Of a stretch of 64,000 bases of DNA, positions 44,382 to 57,200 are shown one piece after another (within the stretch, counting starts at the first letter, position 1; the number at the start of each line of letters is the position of its first letter). The stretch comes from Rhodococcus jostii RHA1 (GTDB taxonomy: Bacteria > Actinomycetota > Actinomycetes > Mycobacteriales > Mycobacteriaceae): positions 4,840,501 through 4,904,500 of the forward strand of contig NC_008268.1 of NCBI RefSeq assembly GCF_000014565.1. Direction: 5' to 3'. The notes below the pieces were generated by a model. That model was not told the origin of the DNA. It did not search any database and saw only the letters and a program-made list of their open reading frames with translations. The position numbers and the translations under genes are program-made.

Positions 44382-45530
44382 CTACCGCGACGCGATCTCG
44401 GACAGCAGGGGCTGCCGGTGTTCGTCGAGCAGCGGGCTGCGGCGGACCCCGGGGCGCGCGCTGTCGCCGAACACGACCGGCTGCCGGACGTAGTCGATCG
44501 TTCCCGCGACCGGATGATCGAACGACTCCACGAGTCCCCGGTGTCTGCTCTGCTCGGACGACAACGCCTGTTCCACGTTCCAGATCTCGGAGCTCGCCAG
44601 TCCGGCCGCGCCGAGGACGGCGACCACCTCGGCGACCGTCTTGTCCTTCGCCCAGATCTCGATCTCCGCGCGCAGGGCCGGTTCGTGATCGGTGCGGGAC
44701 GTGTCGTCGGCGAAACGGTTGTCGCCGAGAAGGTCTGCGCGATCCATGGTGCGGGCGAGCTTCTCGAATCCGGACTGGCTGGCGACGGCCAGGACGAACA
44801 GGCCGTCCGACGCCCGGTACGTGTCGAACGGGGTGGAGACGGGATGGCGATTGCCCACTCCCACCGGTGCGACCCCCGACGCCTGCAACTGGCTGTGCGC
44901 GGTGGGGAGCATGGCCAGCATGCTGTCGAACATGGCGACGTCGAGGTGTTGCCCCACACCCGACTCCCGCGTACCGACCAGGGCGGAGCTGATGCCCCAC
45001 GCCGCGAACAGTCCCGCGACGAGGTCGCCGAACGATTCGCCGAGCCGGGTCGGCCCGGATTCGGGGGAACCGGTGATGCTCATGATCCCCGACATCGCCT
45101 GCACGACGAGGTCGTAGGCGGCCGAACCCGCGAGCGGCCCGTCCTGCCCGAAACCGGAAATGGACGCGTAGACGAGCCGGGGGTTGCGGGTGTGGACGGT
45201 GTCGTAGTCGATGCCGAGGCGGGCGGTCACGCCGGGCCGGAAATTCTCGACGAGAACATCCGCCGTGTCGAGCAGGTCGAACAGCACCTTCCGGTCCGAG
45301 TCGTCCTTGAGATTCAGTGCCAGCGAGCGTTTTCCGCGGTTCAGCACGTTGAAATAGATGCTCTCGCCGTCGCGGAACGGGCCCAGGTGCCGCGAGTCCT
45401 CGCCGGCAGCGGGCTCGATCTTGACGACGTCGGCGCCGGCGTCTGCGAGCAGCGCCGTGCAATACGGTCCGGCGAGGACGCGGGAGAGATCGACGACGCG
45501 GACGCCGTCCAGGGGAGGCAGGGGAGGCAT
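44382..45530 (-). CDS. Class III CoA-transferase (CaiB/BaiF family)
   Basis: 382 residues. N-terminal GVRVVDLSRVLAGPYCTALLADAGADVVKIEP, the Rossmann-type CaiB start; the active-site Asp is in AAYDLVVQAMSG near residue 152; GQHLDVAMFD and SDGLFVLAVAS follow. It moves CoA between carboxylic acids. ATG 45530 sits 11 bp after the acyl-CoA dehydrogenase stop, forming an ACAD-CoA-transferase-IclR operon, likely for activating and oxidising a specific organic acid. Confidence 0.88.
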   Translation of the reverse strand: MPPLPPLDGVRVVDLSRVLAGPYCTALLADAGADVVKIEPAAGEDSRHLGPFRDGESIYFNVLNRGKRSLALNLKDDSDRKVLFDLLDTADVLVENFRPGVTARLGIDYDTVHTRNPRLVYASISGFGQDGPLAGSAAYDLVVQAMSGIMSITGSPESGPTRLGESFGDLVAGLFAAWGISSALVGTRESGVGQHLDVAMFDSMLAMLPTAHSQLQASGVAPVGVGNRHPVSTPFDTYRASDGLFVLAVASQSGFEKLARTMDRADLLGDNRFADDTSRTDHEPALRAEIEIWAKDKTVAEVVAVLGAAGLASSEIWNVEQALSSEQSRHRGLVESFDHPVAGTIDYVRQPVVFGDSARPGVRRSPLLDEHRQPLLSEIASR

Positions 45531-45541
45531 GACAGGCCCTC

Positions 45542-46693
45542 TCAGAATTCGGTCGAGCGCGGGGACGGCGCGTTGGAGGCGATGGTGAGCAGCTGGATCT
45601 GCGAGGTGCCCTCGAAGATCCGGAGGATCCGGCAGTCGCGGTAGAGGCGTTCGATCTCGGATTCGCGCATGAAACCGGCGCCGCCGTGAATCTGCACGGT
45701 CTGGTCGACGATCGAGAAGCAGGCCTCCGTGGCCACGTACTTCGACACGGACGCGGCGCGGCGCAGGTCGGCCCCGGCATCCTTCACGTCCGCCGCCCAG
45801 TCCGCGGTGACGCGGGAGGCGACGAGCTGCGCGTCGCACGCGCCCAGCAGCAGCTGAATCGCCTGGAATTCGGCGATGGGGTGTCCGAACTGCTTGCGCT
45901 CGGCCGCGTAGGAGCGTCCCAGTTCCCAAGCGCGCAGGGCGATTCCGTTGGCCATCGCGGCCACGTCGATGCGGGCGCGGTTGAGGGCGGTGAGCGCGAT
46001 GTTGCCGCCGCGGCCCTCCGTTCCCACCACGGCGTCGGGGGGAAGCACCACGTCGTCGAGGAAGACGGTGTAGGTGGGGGCGGACCGGATGCCCAGCTTG
46101 TCCTGGGGCTCGGAGTAACTCACGCCGGGGGTGCCCTGGGGGAGGACGAAGGCGGTGATGCCGCGGAAGCCAGCGGACGGATCGGTCTTGGCGAAGAGGA
46201 CGACCAGGTCGGCCTCCTTGGCGTTGGAGATGTACGTCTTCGAACCGGACAGGTGCCACCCGTCGTCCTCGCGCCGCGCCGTCGTGCGCATCGAGGCGAT
46301 GTCGGAGCCGGCGTCCGGTTCGGTGAGGGCGAACCCGGCGAGCAGCTCACCGGACGCGAGCCGGGGCAGCCACCGGCGCTTCTGCTCCTCGGTTCCGCCG
46401 ACGAGGATCGGCTCGAGCCCCAGGTAGTGCGCGGTGTATATCGAGGCGAGGGCGGCGTCGGTGCGGGCTACCTCTTCGATCGCGATCAGCTGTGTCTTGG
46501 TGGACAGGCCCAGTCCGCCGAACTCCTCGGGCACCGAGATGCCCATCAGGTCCTGTTCGCCCAGTCGCTTCACCAACTCCGCCGGGAACTCCCGCGTCTC
46601 GTCACGGAACGCCGCGCCGGGGTGGATCTCACGGTTGGCGAATGCACGCACTGCGCCGCGGAACTCGGCGGAGTCGAGCAGCTGATCGGTCAC
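45542..46693 (-). CDS. Acyl-CoA dehydrogenase
   Basis: 383 residues, a standard ACAD: FALTEPDAGSDIASMRTTA, YAAERKQFGHPIAEFQAIQ, and IFEGTSQIQ with the canonical catalytic Glu (unlike the steroid ACADs at 4439 and 8065). GTG 46693 is set by the SD GACAGGAG and the normal N-terminal helix. First gene of the operon with the CaiB/BaiF transferase and IclR. Chain-length or branched/dicarboxyl specificity cannot be read off. Confidence 0.88.
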   Translation of the reverse strand: MTDQLLDSAEFRGAVRAFANREIHPGAAFRDETREFPAELVKRLGEQDLMGISVPEEFGGLGLSTKTQLIAIEEVARTDAALASIYTAHYLGLEPILVGGTEEQKRRWLPRLASGELLAGFALTEPDAGSDIASMRTTARREDDGWHLSGSKTYISNAKEADLVVLFAKTDPSAGFRGITAFVLPQGTPGVSYSEPQDKLGIRSAPTYTVFLDDVVLPPDAVVGTEGRGGNIALTALNRARIDVAAMANGIALRAWELGRSYAAERKQFGHPIAEFQAIQLLLGACDAQLVASRVTADWAADVKDAGADLRRAASVSKYVATEACFSIVDQTVQIHGGAGFMRESEIERLYRDCRILRIFEGTSQIQLLTIASNAPSPRSTEF

Positions 46694-46717
46694 GGAAACT
46701 CCTGTCGGAAGATCGAG

Positions 46718-46756
46718 ATTGCCACCTAATGAAATGGCAATGCCACTTGGTGGCAT
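46718..46756. promoter_or_regulatory. Two tandem dyads upstream of the acyl-CoA dehydrogenase operon
   Basis: ATTGCCA-N10-TGGCAAT (46718-46741) and ATGCCA-N5-TGGCAT (46740-46756) overlap. Both use the half-site TGCCA/TGGCA. Likely binding sites for the IclR regulator of the operon. Confidence 0.55.
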
Positions 46757-46876
46757 ATCGACTATGAAGGAGACCGGCGAATTTGTCCAGGGGTGCCGGT
46801 GTCCACGGCACGGAAGCGGGTACTCGACCACGGACGCACAGCGCACACTCCGTGCGGCACGGCAGAGGGAGGCTTC

Positions 46877-47251
46877 ATGCGCACGATCACACGAGGGATC
46901 GTCACCGCGGGAACGATGATCGGCGCGGTTTTCGCCGGCGCGGGGACGGGCGTGGCGGAACCCGCCGTGCCGTCCGGCACGTATCAGGGAACGACCACCG
47001 CGCCGGCGGGTGAGTTGATCTGGAAGGGCAAGACGTTCCAGGGCGGCACGGTCGTCAACAACTTCGCGTTCGGTCTGACCGGTCTCGCGGGCACGACCTC
47101 GCAGGACGGGAACGGAAACACCGTCATCGACTACAGCCCATCGGGTCTGGGGTTCCTGACCGACAGGATGTCCCCCAACGCAGACGGGACCTACACCGGG
47201 GCCGTGTACGTGGGCGGCAACCAGGTGGGAAGCTTCGGCCTCGCGAGATAG
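46877..47251 (+). CDS. Small secreted protein of unknown function
   Basis: 124 residues. A signal peptide is clear: MRTITRGIVTAGTMIGAVFA then GAGTGVA, with cleavage after AEP-like GVA/EP near residue 28. The mature ~95 residues are Gly/Thr/Asn-rich and probably beta-structured, with GLTGLAGTTSQDGNG and YTGAVYVGGNQVGS. SD AGGGAGG precedes ATG 46877. No Cys in the mature part. I do not recognise a named family; small exported proteins of this kind are common in Rhodococcus and Mycobacterium. Confidence 0.72.
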   Translation: MRTITRGIVTAGTMIGAVFAGAGTGVAEPAVPSGTYQGTTTAPAGELIWKGKTFQGGTVVNNFAFGLTGLAGTTSQDGNGNTVIDYSPSGLGFLTDRMSPNADGTYTGAVYVGGNQVGSFGLAR

Positions 47252-47274
47252 CTGTCCCGGGGCCTGTCACGACA

Positions 47275-47305
47275 ACGAGGCCGCACCGCTCGGGTGCGAC
47301 CTCGT
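47275..47305. terminator. Hairpin after the secreted-protein gene
   Basis: ACGAGGCCGCACC and GGGTGCGACCTCGT form a 13-bp stem with one mismatch and a GCTC-type loop, 23 bp after the stop. Confidence 0.6.
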
Positions 47306-47339
47306 CACAGTGTCATCTGCGACCTCGTCGCAGTGTCAT
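47296..47339. repeat. 21-bp direct repeat
   Basis: GCGACCTCGTCACAGTGTCA (47296 onward) is repeated as GCGACCTCGTCGCAGTGTCA from 47319, period 23 bp, one mismatch. It overlaps the right arm of the terminator hairpin and runs up to the csp stop. Confidence 0.7.
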
Positions 47340-47349
47340 GGGGCGTCGG

Positions 47350-47553
47350 TCAGACGGCCCGGACATTCTGGGCCTGCGGGCCCTTCTGGCCCTGTCCGAC
47401 CTCGAATTCCACCCGCTGGTTCTCCTCCAGCGACTTGTAGCCGCTGCCCGAGATCTCGGAGTAGTGAACGAACACGTCCGCGCTGCCGTCGTCCGGCGCT
47501 ATGAATCCGAAGCCCTTCTCGCTGTTGAACCACTTCACAACACCCTGCGCCAT
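47350..47553 (-). CDS. Cold-shock protein (CspA family)
   Basis: 67 residues, one OB-fold cold-shock domain. It starts [18 protein letters not shown] (RNP-1 KGFGFI) and has RNP-2 VFVHY, ending [16 protein letters not shown]. It binds single-stranded RNA and DNA, acting as an RNA chaperone. The ATG at 47553 is the family start; an upstream in-frame ATG exists at 47562. SD GGGAG lies a little upstream. Transcribed alone. Confidence 0.95.
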   Translation of the reverse strand: MAQGVVKWFNSEKGFGFIAPDDGSADVFVHYSEISGSGYKSLEENQRVEFEVGQGQKGPQAQNVRAV

Positions 47554-47785
47554 ACCGTTCACTCCCTGCAGTTGCCGCCCGGGACCTCACATCGAGATCC
47601 CGTTCGCGTGGATATCATCCTGTCATCAAGGCGCGCGTGCTTCCAGTGGTACGCCCACGATTCCTGCGAATCCTGGGCGCTGTACCAGGTCTGCGGAAGA
47701 AATTTCCCCCCTCGACCGATGATTCTGCCCCTCGGGGGCGGTCCTACCTGCGACCGAGAATCACCATCCCGAACGAGGAGAACCG
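47554..47785. other. Intergenic region between csp and the alpha/beta hydrolase
   Basis: 232 bp with both promoters. I see no gene or strong dyad. Part is less GC-rich (GTGGATATCATCCTGTCATC around 47608), which may be the csp promoter and leader. The hydrolase SD GAGGAGAA lies just before ATG 47786. Confidence 0.4.
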
Positions 47786-48619
47786 ATGAATTCCACATCG
47801 ACCGCCACCGCCGACGCCCGGATCCTCGACGTCCCCGGTGCCGGGCTGTACTACGAAGTGCGGGGCACGGGTCCCGTCGTGGTGCTCGTCGGCGCCCCGA
47901 TGGACGCCGACTCCTTCGCGCCCGCGGCGGATCTGCTCTCGTCCGACTACACCGTGCTCACGACGGACCCGCGGGGCATCCACCGCAGCCCGGTCGACGA
48001 CCGGGATCGCGATTCGACCCCGGAGATGCGCGCGGACGACCTCGCCCGGCTCCTGATGCACCTCGACGCGGGCCCTGCCGTGGTGTCAGGCTCCAGCGGC
48101 GGCGCCGTCAGTGCGCTCGCGCTGGTGCAGGCGCACCCCGAGCTGGTCCACACCGTGATCGCCCACGAGCCGCCGCTGGACGAGTTACTCGACGACCGCG
48201 AGCAGCTGCGCGTGAAGACCGACGAGATCATCGACACCCACCTGACCGGGGATGTCGTGGGGGCGTGGAGGAAGTTCCTGGCCCTGGCGAACATCCACCT
48301 GCCCGAGGAAGCGTTCCAGCAGATGTTCGCGGGCGAACGGGATGCGCAGACGGAGGCGGACGACTACTTCCAGCACGCGCACATGCTGCGCCCCACCACC
48401 CGCTGGTGCCCGGACGTCACCGCCCTGAGCTCGGCGCCCACCCGCGTCGTGGTCGGGATCGGCGAGGAGTCGGGTGGCCAACTCTGCGACCGTACGTCGC
48501 GGGCGCTCGCCGCCGAACTGGGCGTCGAGCCTACCATGTTCCCCGGCGACCACATCGGCTTCGCCCACGACCCCGCCGCGTTCGTCACCCGTCTGCGCGC
48601 AGTGCTGGGGGAGGTCTGA
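47786..48619 (+). CDS. Alpha/beta hydrolase
   Basis: 277 residues. The nucleophile elbow is GSSGG with S104, an oxyanion-strand segment VVVLVGAPMDADS replaces the usual HG, and the final His is in GDHIGFAHDP. The acid is probably in the segment after VVVGIGEESGG. Substrate unknown; it might be an esterase, lactonase or C-C hydrolase. It converges on hutG with 21 bp between stops. Confidence 0.83.
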   Translation: MNSTSTATADARILDVPGAGLYYEVRGTGPVVVLVGAPMDADSFAPAADLLSSDYTVLTTDPRGIHRSPVDDRDRDSTPEMRADDLARLLMHLDAGPAVVSGSSGGAVSALALVQAHPELVHTVIAHEPPLDELLDDREQLRVKTDEIIDTHLTGDVVGAWRKFLALANIHLPEEAFQQMFAGERDAQTEADDYFQHAHMLRPTTRWCPDVTALSSAPTRVVVGIGEESGGQLCDRTSRALAAELGVEPTMFPGDHIGFAHDPAAFVTRLRAVLGEV

Positions 48620-48640
48620 GCGGACGCTCCCCGGGTGACC

Positions 48641-49603
48641 TCACACCGCGATCGGGATGCGTTTCGTGACGATCCGATGGATCAACCGGGCGGCGGTGCG
48701 GGCCGTGCGGTTGTCGATGTCGAACGACGGATTGAGCTCGGCCACATCGCACACCGCGAGTTTTCCGCTGGCGGCGACGGCGTCGCACACGAATTGGATC
48801 GTCTCCGCCGGAACGCCGTACGCGGCGGGAGCGCTCACTCCCGGCGCGACCGCGGCGGGAAGGACGTCGAGGTCGATGGTGAGGTAGACGAGATCGACGT
48901 CCGACAGGAACTCGCTGACGAAGACGGCCACCCGGTGCCGGTCGGAGACCGAGCAGTCGTCGTCCAGGAGGTAGCGGACGTCGTATCCGCGTGCGGTGTC
49001 GAACAGTGCGGTGGTGTTGCTCGGCTGGCTGATGCCGAGCACGGAGTACTGCAGGGCGGTGCCCGACGCATGCTCCTGTTCGAGGATCTGCCGGAACGGT
49101 GTGCCCGAACTCGGGACCGGATCGGACCGCAGGTCGAAGTGGGCGTCCAGGTTCAGGATCCCGATCCGCCGCTTGGGTGTGCGGACGGCGGCCTGTGCCA
49201 GACCGAGATACGTCCCGTAGGCCACCTCGTGGCCGCCGCCGAGGACCACCGGGAACTGGCCGGCGTCGAGCGTCGCGGCGACCACGGAGCCGAGCGCCAT
49301 CTGCCCGGCCTCGAGACGATTGTCGGTGACCGCGACGGTGCCGGCGTCGTAGACGCGGAGCGGCTCGGCGAGCGCCATCGACGACAGCGCGCCCCGCAGC
49401 GCGTCCGGGCCGCGCGCCGCCCCGCGGCGTCCCTTGTTCCGCTCCACGCCCTCGTCGCTCGAGAAACCGATCAGCACGCAGGCGCCGGGCTCGGCGCCGT
49501 CGTGAAGAGGCGTCACGGCCTGGTGCCAGCGGAGGTGGTGACTCGACGTGCCGTCCACCCTGCCGACCCAGGGGGGCGGGGGAATCAGCAGGTTCTCCAT
49601 CAT
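48641..49603 (-). CDS. hutG: Formimidoylglutamase HutG (arginase family)
   Basis: 320 residues of the ureohydrolase fold. Binuclear Mn ligands are in [18 protein letters not shown] and TIDLDVLP. In the hut operon this enzyme hydrolyses N-formimidoyl-L-glutamate to glutamate and formamide. The ATG at 49603 overlaps the hutI stop (ATGA). Arginase or agmatinase activity cannot be excluded by fold alone, but the operon decides. Confidence 0.9.
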   Translation of the reverse strand: MMENLLIPPPPWVGRVDGTSSHHLRWHQAVTPLHDGAEPGACVLIGFSSDEGVERNKGRRGAARGPDALRGALSSMALAEPLRVYDAGTVAVTDNRLEAGQMALGSVVAATLDAGQFPVVLGGGHEVAYGTYLGLAQAAVRTPKRRIGILNLDAHFDLRSDPVPSSGTPFRQILEQEHASGTALQYSVLGISQPSNTTALFDTARGYDVRYLLDDDCSVSDRHRVAVFVSEFLSDVDLVYLTIDLDVLPAAVAPGVSAPAAYGVPAETIQFVCDAVAASGKLAVCDVAELNPSFDIDNRTARTAARLIHRIVTKRIPIAV

Positions 49604-50823
49604 CGCAGGGCCCTCGCTTTCTCGTGACCGGTGTGCGCGGACCAGGCGAGTTCGCCGCCCCGCCACACATCGCTGACCAGGGGGACGCCGGGCCGGTAGG
49701 CCAAGTGTAGGTACGACGGCGCGTCCAGCGCGAGGACATCGGCCCGCGCGCCGGGACGCAGGACCCCGACGTCGGCACGTTGCAGCGCGCGGGCACCGCC
49801 CGCCGTGGCCGCCCAGATGGCTTCGTCCGGGGTCATGTGCATGTCCCGCACCGCGATCGCGATGCAGAACGGCAGGCTGGTGGTGTAGCTGGTGCCGGGG
49901 TTGCAATCCGCACCGAGCGCCACCGTGACACCCGCGTCGAGCAGGGCCCGGGCGTCCGGGTACTTGTTGCGGGTCGAGAAATCCGCGCCGGGCAGGAGAG
50001 TGGCCACCGTCGAACTCTGCGCCAGCGCATCGATGTCGGCCTGCGTGGTGTAGCAGACGTGGTCGACGGACGCGGCCCCCAGTTCGACGGCGAGCTGGAC
50101 CCCGGGGCCCTCGCGGAGCTGATTGCCGTGGACGCGGGGGATCAGGCCCTTCGCCATCCCGGCGGTGAGAACGGCGTGTGCCTGATCGCGGTCGAACGCG
50201 CCGGTCTCGCAGAACACGTCGATCCATTTCGCCTGCGGTGCACAGGCGTCGATCATCTCAGAGCACACCATGGCGACGTAGTCGTCGGCCCGCCCCGCGT
50301 ATTCCGGCGGCGGAACGTGAGCGGCGAGCAGCGTCACCTCATCGGTGAGGGACGCTGCGATCCTCGTGCTGCGCAGTTCGTGCGCGACCGTCTGCCCGTA
50401 CCCGGTCTTGCACTCCACGGTGGTGCTGCCCGACCGCAGGGACTCGTCCAGCAGTCGCCGCGTGTTCGCCTGCAGTTGTTCGTCGGTCGCGTTCCGTGTC
50501 GCCTCGATCGTGTTGCGGATGCCACCCGCCGCGTACGGCTGTCCCGCCATCCGCGCCGCGAATTCCTCCGCCCGTTCCCCGCCGAACACGAGATGCGAGT
50601 GGCTCTCCACGAAGCCCGGCAGCACCGCCCGGCCGTCGAGATCGTGCCCGACGTCCCCGGCCGGCGCCGAGTCGGCGCTGCCGACCCAGGCCACCACGCC
50701 GCCGTCGAAGACGACGGCGGCGTCGCGGATCAGCCCGAGCGGACCTTCCCCCACTGTCGGGTCGTTGGTCACCAGGGTGCCGATGCCGGTCAGCACTGTG
50801 GAGCGGGAGGTGTTCGCTGTCAC
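49600..50823 (-). CDS. hutI: Imidazolonepropionase HutI
   Basis: 407 residues of the amidohydrolase superfamily: metal motif [47 protein letters not shown], and the domain-closing [14 protein letters not shown]. It opens imidazolone-5-propionate to formimidoylglutamate. The GTG start at 50823 has the SD GGAAGGAA 8 bp upstream. It follows hutU by 47 bp. Confidence 0.93.
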   Translation of the reverse strand: MTANTSRSTVLTGIGTLVTNDPTVGEGPLGLIRDAAVVFDGGVVAWVGSADSAPAGDVGHDLDGRAVLPGFVESHSHLVFGGERAEEFAARMAGQPYAAGGIRNTIEATRNATDEQLQANTRRLLDESLRSGSTTVECKTGYGQTVAHELRSTRIAASLTDEVTLLAAHVPPPEYAGRADDYVAMVCSEMIDACAPQAKWIDVFCETGAFDRDQAHAVLTAGMAKGLIPRVHGNQLREGPGVQLAVELGAASVDHVCYTTQADIDALAQSSTVATLLPGADFSTRNKYPDARALLDAGVTVALGADCNPGTSYTTSLPFCIAIAVRDMHMTPDEAIWAATAGGARALQRADVGVLRPGARADVLALDAPSYLHLAYRPGVPLVSDVWRGGELAWSAHTGHEKARALR

Positions 50824-50870
50824 TGCTGTTCCTTCCAGTGGTTCGAAAATACGGTCGCTCGGGCCTGCGA

Positions 50871-52547
<1,677 letters not shown>

Positions 52548-52606
52548 GTCGTGTACTCCTTGATGGTCGAACGAGGAAGAGGGAATAGTCTGGGTGTCAG
52601 CGTGAT

Positions 52607-54043
52607 TCACAGTCGCGAATCCGCCATCGCGGTATTCGCCGGATAGATCATCGACGGGGGCGGGTTGCTGCTGCGCCGCGCGAGCGGGTAGTAGATGGCG
52701 CCGGTGAAGACGATGCCGACGATCCACGAGATGTCCGCGCCGCCCAGCATTTCCGTGACGGGCCCGGTGTAGAGCTTCTGGGCGAGGAACGGGATCTGCG
52801 CGAGAACGCCGACGGTGTAACAGATCATCGCCGTCTTGTTCCAGCGGCCGTAGCGGCCCGCCGGGTCGTACAGCGCCGGTATGTCCACGCGCTCCTTGGA
52901 GATGAGGTAGTAGTCGATCAGGTTGATGGCGCTCCAGGGGGTGAAGACCATCAGCAGCACGAGGACGAAGTTCTTGAAGTTGTTGAGGAAGTCGGCGCTG
53001 GCGCCGATCGCGATCAGCATCGAGATGGCGACGAACCCGATGATGTACAGGGTGCGGGCCCGGGACGAGATACGTGACTGTCCGTTGAAAGCGGTCACCG
53101 TGGTGAGGATCGACATGAATCCGCCGTAGGCGTTGAGGCAGTTGACGGTGAGCTTCCCGACCAGGATCACCAGGTAGATCATCAGGGCGATCGCGGCGGG
53201 TCCGGCGAGTTCGCCGATGAAGCCGACCTGGTCGCTGAGGAAGGCATCCCCGGCCACGGCGGCGACGAGTGCGCCCAGCGTCATCGACCACTGCGAGCCG
53301 ATCACGCTGCCCGCGAACGTCGACCAGAACGTCGTCCGCTCGCTCGTCGAGCGCGGCAGGTAGCGGGAGTAGTCCGCGACGTACGGTCCGAACGTCAGCT
53401 GCCAGCCGGCGCCGAGCGAGATCGCGAGAAGGAACGTGACGATGTCGAAGTCCTTGTTCCCGACGAACGCGGCCACGTCGTACTCGGCGAACAAGCGGAT
53501 CGCGAGGTAGGTGAATCCGAGGATGCCGACGACGGTCGCGATCTTGCCGACCACGTGGATGAGTTTGTATCCGGTCACCGCCACGAACGCGGTCATCGCG
53601 CCGAAGATGAGGATGCCGACCGTCGGGCTGTCGATGTGGAGGATCTCGTTCACAGCCTGACCTGCGAGGACGCTGCCGGTGGCGGCGAAACCGAGGTACA
53701 TCAGGACGACGAGAACCAGCGGGAGCACGGCGCCCAGAACGCCGAACTGGGCCCGGCTCGAGATCATCTGGGGCAGGCCGAGACGCGGTCCCTGGGCGGA
53801 GTGCAGCGCCATGACGGCACCGCCGAAGACATTGCCGATCAGCAGGCCCACGATGGCCCACAGTGCGTCGGCGCCGAAGACGACCGCGAGGGCGCCGTCG
53901 ACGATCGCGGTGATCTGCATGTTGGCGCCGAACCAGAGCGTGAACTGGCTGCGCGGAGATCCGTGACGCTCGTCGTCCGGAACGACGTCGATGGTGCGAC
54001 GCTCCGGCGCGAGGCTGATCTCGGGAGGTCCCTCGTGTGTCAT
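52607..54043 (-). CDS. NCS1-family permease (probable hut-linked transporter)
   Basis: 478 residues, about 12 hydrophobic helices. NCS1 features include [20 protein letters not shown] near the N-terminus, [18 protein letters not shown] and [15 protein letters not shown]. The family imports cytosine, allantoin, hydantoins or similar with Na+ or H+. First gene of the permease-hutU-hutI-hutG operon, so urocanate, histidine or an imidazole is the likely substrate. ATG 54043; the divergent promoter region holds a candidate HutC site. Confidence 0.86.
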   Translation of the reverse strand: MTHEGPPEISLAPERRTIDVVPDDERHGSPRSQFTLWFGANMQITAIVDGALAVVFGADALWAIVGLLIGNVFGGAVMALHSAQGPRLGLPQMISSRAQFGVLGAVLPLVLVVLMYLGFAATGSVLAGQAVNEILHIDSPTVGILIFGAMTAFVAVTGYKLIHVVGKIATVVGILGFTYLAIRLFAEYDVAAFVGNKDFDIVTFLLAISLGAGWQLTFGPYVADYSRYLPRSTSERTTFWSTFAGSVIGSQWSMTLGALVAAVAGDAFLSDQVGFIGELAGPAAIALMIYLVILVGKLTVNCLNAYGGFMSILTTVTAFNGQSRISSRARTLYIIGFVAISMLIAIGASADFLNNFKNFVLVLLMVFTPWSAINLIDYYLISKERVDIPALYDPAGRYGRWNKTAMICYTVGVLAQIPFLAQKLYTGPVTEMLGGADISWIVGIVFTGAIYYPLARRSSNPPPSMIYPANTAMADSRL

Positions 54044-54154
54044 AGGCCTGTTTGTCTCTCTGTGACGAGTCCGGCGCTGCTGGGTCGGTCCCGGGTGCTC
54101 TGTCCCATGTCCTGAATCCAGTGTGCTCTGACTCACGTTTTTTATCGCCTTAGA

Positions 54155-54171
54155 TGTATAGTCCTGTATAG
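54155..54171. promoter_or_regulatory. Candidate HutC operator (direct repeat TGTATAG)
   Basis: TGTATAG at 54155-54161 is repeated at 54165-54171, one helical turn apart, inside an AT-rich patch between the hut operon and the glutamate dehydrogenase gene. TGTATAGACA resembles the half-sites of GntR/HutC operators. The regulator encoded at 59074 is the candidate binder. Confidence 0.55.
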
Positions 54172-54273
54172 ACAACCCCCTGTCAAGCGTTCTCCAAGGA
54201 CCCAGCCGAGAGGCGTGCCGGCCCGCCACTGCACCAGTCGGGAGTGTCGATGCTTCCGACGGAAGGTACTGAC

Positions 54274-57200
54274 ATGAGAGTAATTTCGACGTCCTCACAT
54301 TCGCGCGAGCGCGATGAACAGCAGTTTTCCGCTCCGGAAGCGCCCGAGCGTTTCCGCGACCTCTACCTCCGCACCGCCGGCCATCCCTCCGCCGACGGCG
54401 CAGATCCGCAGGCGCGTGATCGCATCGCGAACACACACCTCGAGACCGGGTGGAACCGGAACCCCGGGACCGCGGTGGTGCGCGGAATCGACGCCGCAGA
54501 CCCCAGCGGGATCGGGCCCGCGGTGCAGATCGTCACCGACGACATGGCCCTGCTCGTCGAATCGGTACTGCTGACCGCGGCCAGGGTCGGCGCCCCGATC
54601 GAGGAGGCGCTGCATCCGGTCCTCGTCGCCCGCCGCTCGGAGTCGGGCACCCTCACCGACCTTCTCCCGATCTCCGACTCCGGGACGGCGGAGTCGTGGA
54701 TTCACGCGGGTCTGCGCTCCGACACGCCGGACTCGGTCGTCACCGCACTGGTCGAGGCGTTGAACAACGTCCTCGCCGACGTACGCCGGGTGGACCGCGA
54801 TCTGGCGCGCATGCGCGAACTGCAGATCCAGGTCTCCGACCGACTCGACTCGCAGACCGGGCAGGATTCGCTGTCCGAAGAACTCCGCGAGGCCGCCGAC
54901 TTCCTGCGCTGGTGCGAGGCGGGCAACTTCACCGTCCTCGGGTACGCGCGGTACGGCGCCGACGGCGCACCCGAGGAGAGTCTCGGCGTGCTCCACGACC
55001 GGGAGGGCGATCGGGCGCCGGCCCCGGAACCCGGCCCCGTCCTCGCGATCGGGCAGGCGGCGCTTCCGGTGTCCGTGCACCGGTCGTCGTACCCGTCGGT
55101 GGTCGGAGTTCGGGCCGGAGGAGTGGAGCACCGCTTCGTCGGCGCGTTCACCCCCGCGGGAAGGCACGAGAACGTCCTGGACATCCCGGGCGCGGGACGC
55201 AGGGTGCGGGCCCTGCTCGACCGGGCCGGTTTCGACATCGACTCGTTCTCCGGGCAGGCCGTGCTGCAGGTCGTGCAGGCGCTGCCGCTGACCGAGTTGT
55301 TCGCGGCGAGCCCGGACTCGCTGCACTCGGCCCTCACCGAGGTCGCCGGCATCACCGCGCGCGAGCACATTCACCTCTTCCTGCGCACGGACGTCCCGGG
55401 CGAGAGCATGTCGGCGCTGGTGTTCATTCCCCGCGATCGGTACAACACCCGGACGCGCCTGGCGGCCCAGCGCGTCCTGCTGGACGAACTGGACGGCACC
55501 GCAGTCGAATACACCACGAACGTGTCGGAGTACCCGCTCGCGATGGTGCACTTCACGATGCGGGTCCCGGTGGACACCGAGGTGACGGACACCCGGCGAC
55601 TGGAGATTCAGCGTCGAATCTCCCGGGCCTGCCGGACCTGGGACGACCGGTTCCGCGACGAACTCGACACCGCCGAACGTGATCTCCTCGCACACTATTC
55701 GGAGCATTTCCCGGAGGTGTACAAGCACGATTTCGACGCCCGGCGAGCCCATGCCGATCTGATGGTGTTCGAGAGACTGACGGACGGCGCGATCGACACG
55801 CGGCTCGACGCGAACGCGGCGGAGTGGCGCTTCACCTTCTTCGTCGGCGGTGCACCCGCCTCGCTCAGCGATGTACTCCCGATCCTGCAGAGCATGGGTG
55901 TCGCGGTCCTCGACGAGCGCCCGTACACGGTCGCGAACAGTCGCGGAACGGTGTGCTGGATGTACGAGTTCGGGATCCGCTACGCGTCGCCGGGGCCGGT
56001 GGACGACGCGCTGCCGCGTCGTTTCACGGAGACGTTCGCCGCGGCCTGGGCGTCCCGCGCCGAGACGGACAGCTTCAACGAACTCGTGCTCCGCGCGGGC
56101 CTGGACTGGCGTGAGGTGGAGGTGCTGCGGGCATACGCGCGTTACCTGCGGCAGGGTGGATTCCCGTACAGCCAGAACCACATCGCCACGGTCCTCGGTG
56201 ATCATCCGGAGATCTCCCAGGCACTGATCCGGCTGTTCGCCGCGAGGTTCGATCCGGACGGCACGGATCCGGACGGCGCTGAGGAGTGCGGCGAACTGAT
56301 CGCGTCGCTGGAAACGGCGATCGGCGACGTCCTCGGCCTGGACGCCGACCGCATCCTGCGCGCCTACCTGAACGTGGTGCTGGCGACGCTGCGCACCAAC
56401 CGCTACGCCCGCCCGGGCCGGGAACGACAGGTCCTGTCGTTCAAGTTCGATCCGCAGCGGATCCCGGAACTGCCACAACCGCGGCCCCGCTTCGAGATCT
56501 ACGTCTACTCGCCGTGGGTCGAGGGCGTGCACATGCGGTTCGGCGCGGTGGCGCGGGGAGGGCTGCGGTGGTCCGACCGCAAGGAGGACTTCCGCACCGA
56601 GGTGCTCGGCCTGGTGAAGGCGCAGGCGGTCAAGAACTCGGTGATCGTGCCTGTCGGCGCGAAGGGCGGGTTCGTCGTCGCGCGCCCGCCCGCTCCCACC
56701 GGCGACCCGCTGCGCGATCGGGACGCCCAGCGCGCTGAGGGTGTTCGCTGCTACCGCAGCTTCATCAGCGGACTGCTGGACGTCACCGACAACGTGGACC
56801 TCGCGACCGGTGCCGTGATCCCGGCGCCGCGGGTGGTGCGGCACGACGGCGACGACACGTACCTCGTCGTCGCCGCGGACAAGGGCACCGCGACGTTCTC
56901 CGACATCGCCAACGACGTTGCGGCACGGTACGGGTTCTGGCTGGGTGACGCGTTCGCGTCGGGCGGATCCGTCGGGTACGACCACAAGGCGCTCGGCATC
57001 ACCGCCCGCGGCGCGTGGGAGAGCGTGAAGCGGCACTTCCGGGAAATGGGGATCGACACCCAGTCGCAGGAGTTCACGGCCGTCGGGATCGGCGACATGA
57101 GCGGCGACGTGTTCGGCAACGGAATGCTTGCGAGCCCGCACATCCGGCTCGTCGCCGCGTTCGACCACCGGCACGTGTTCCTCGACCCGAACCCCGACGC

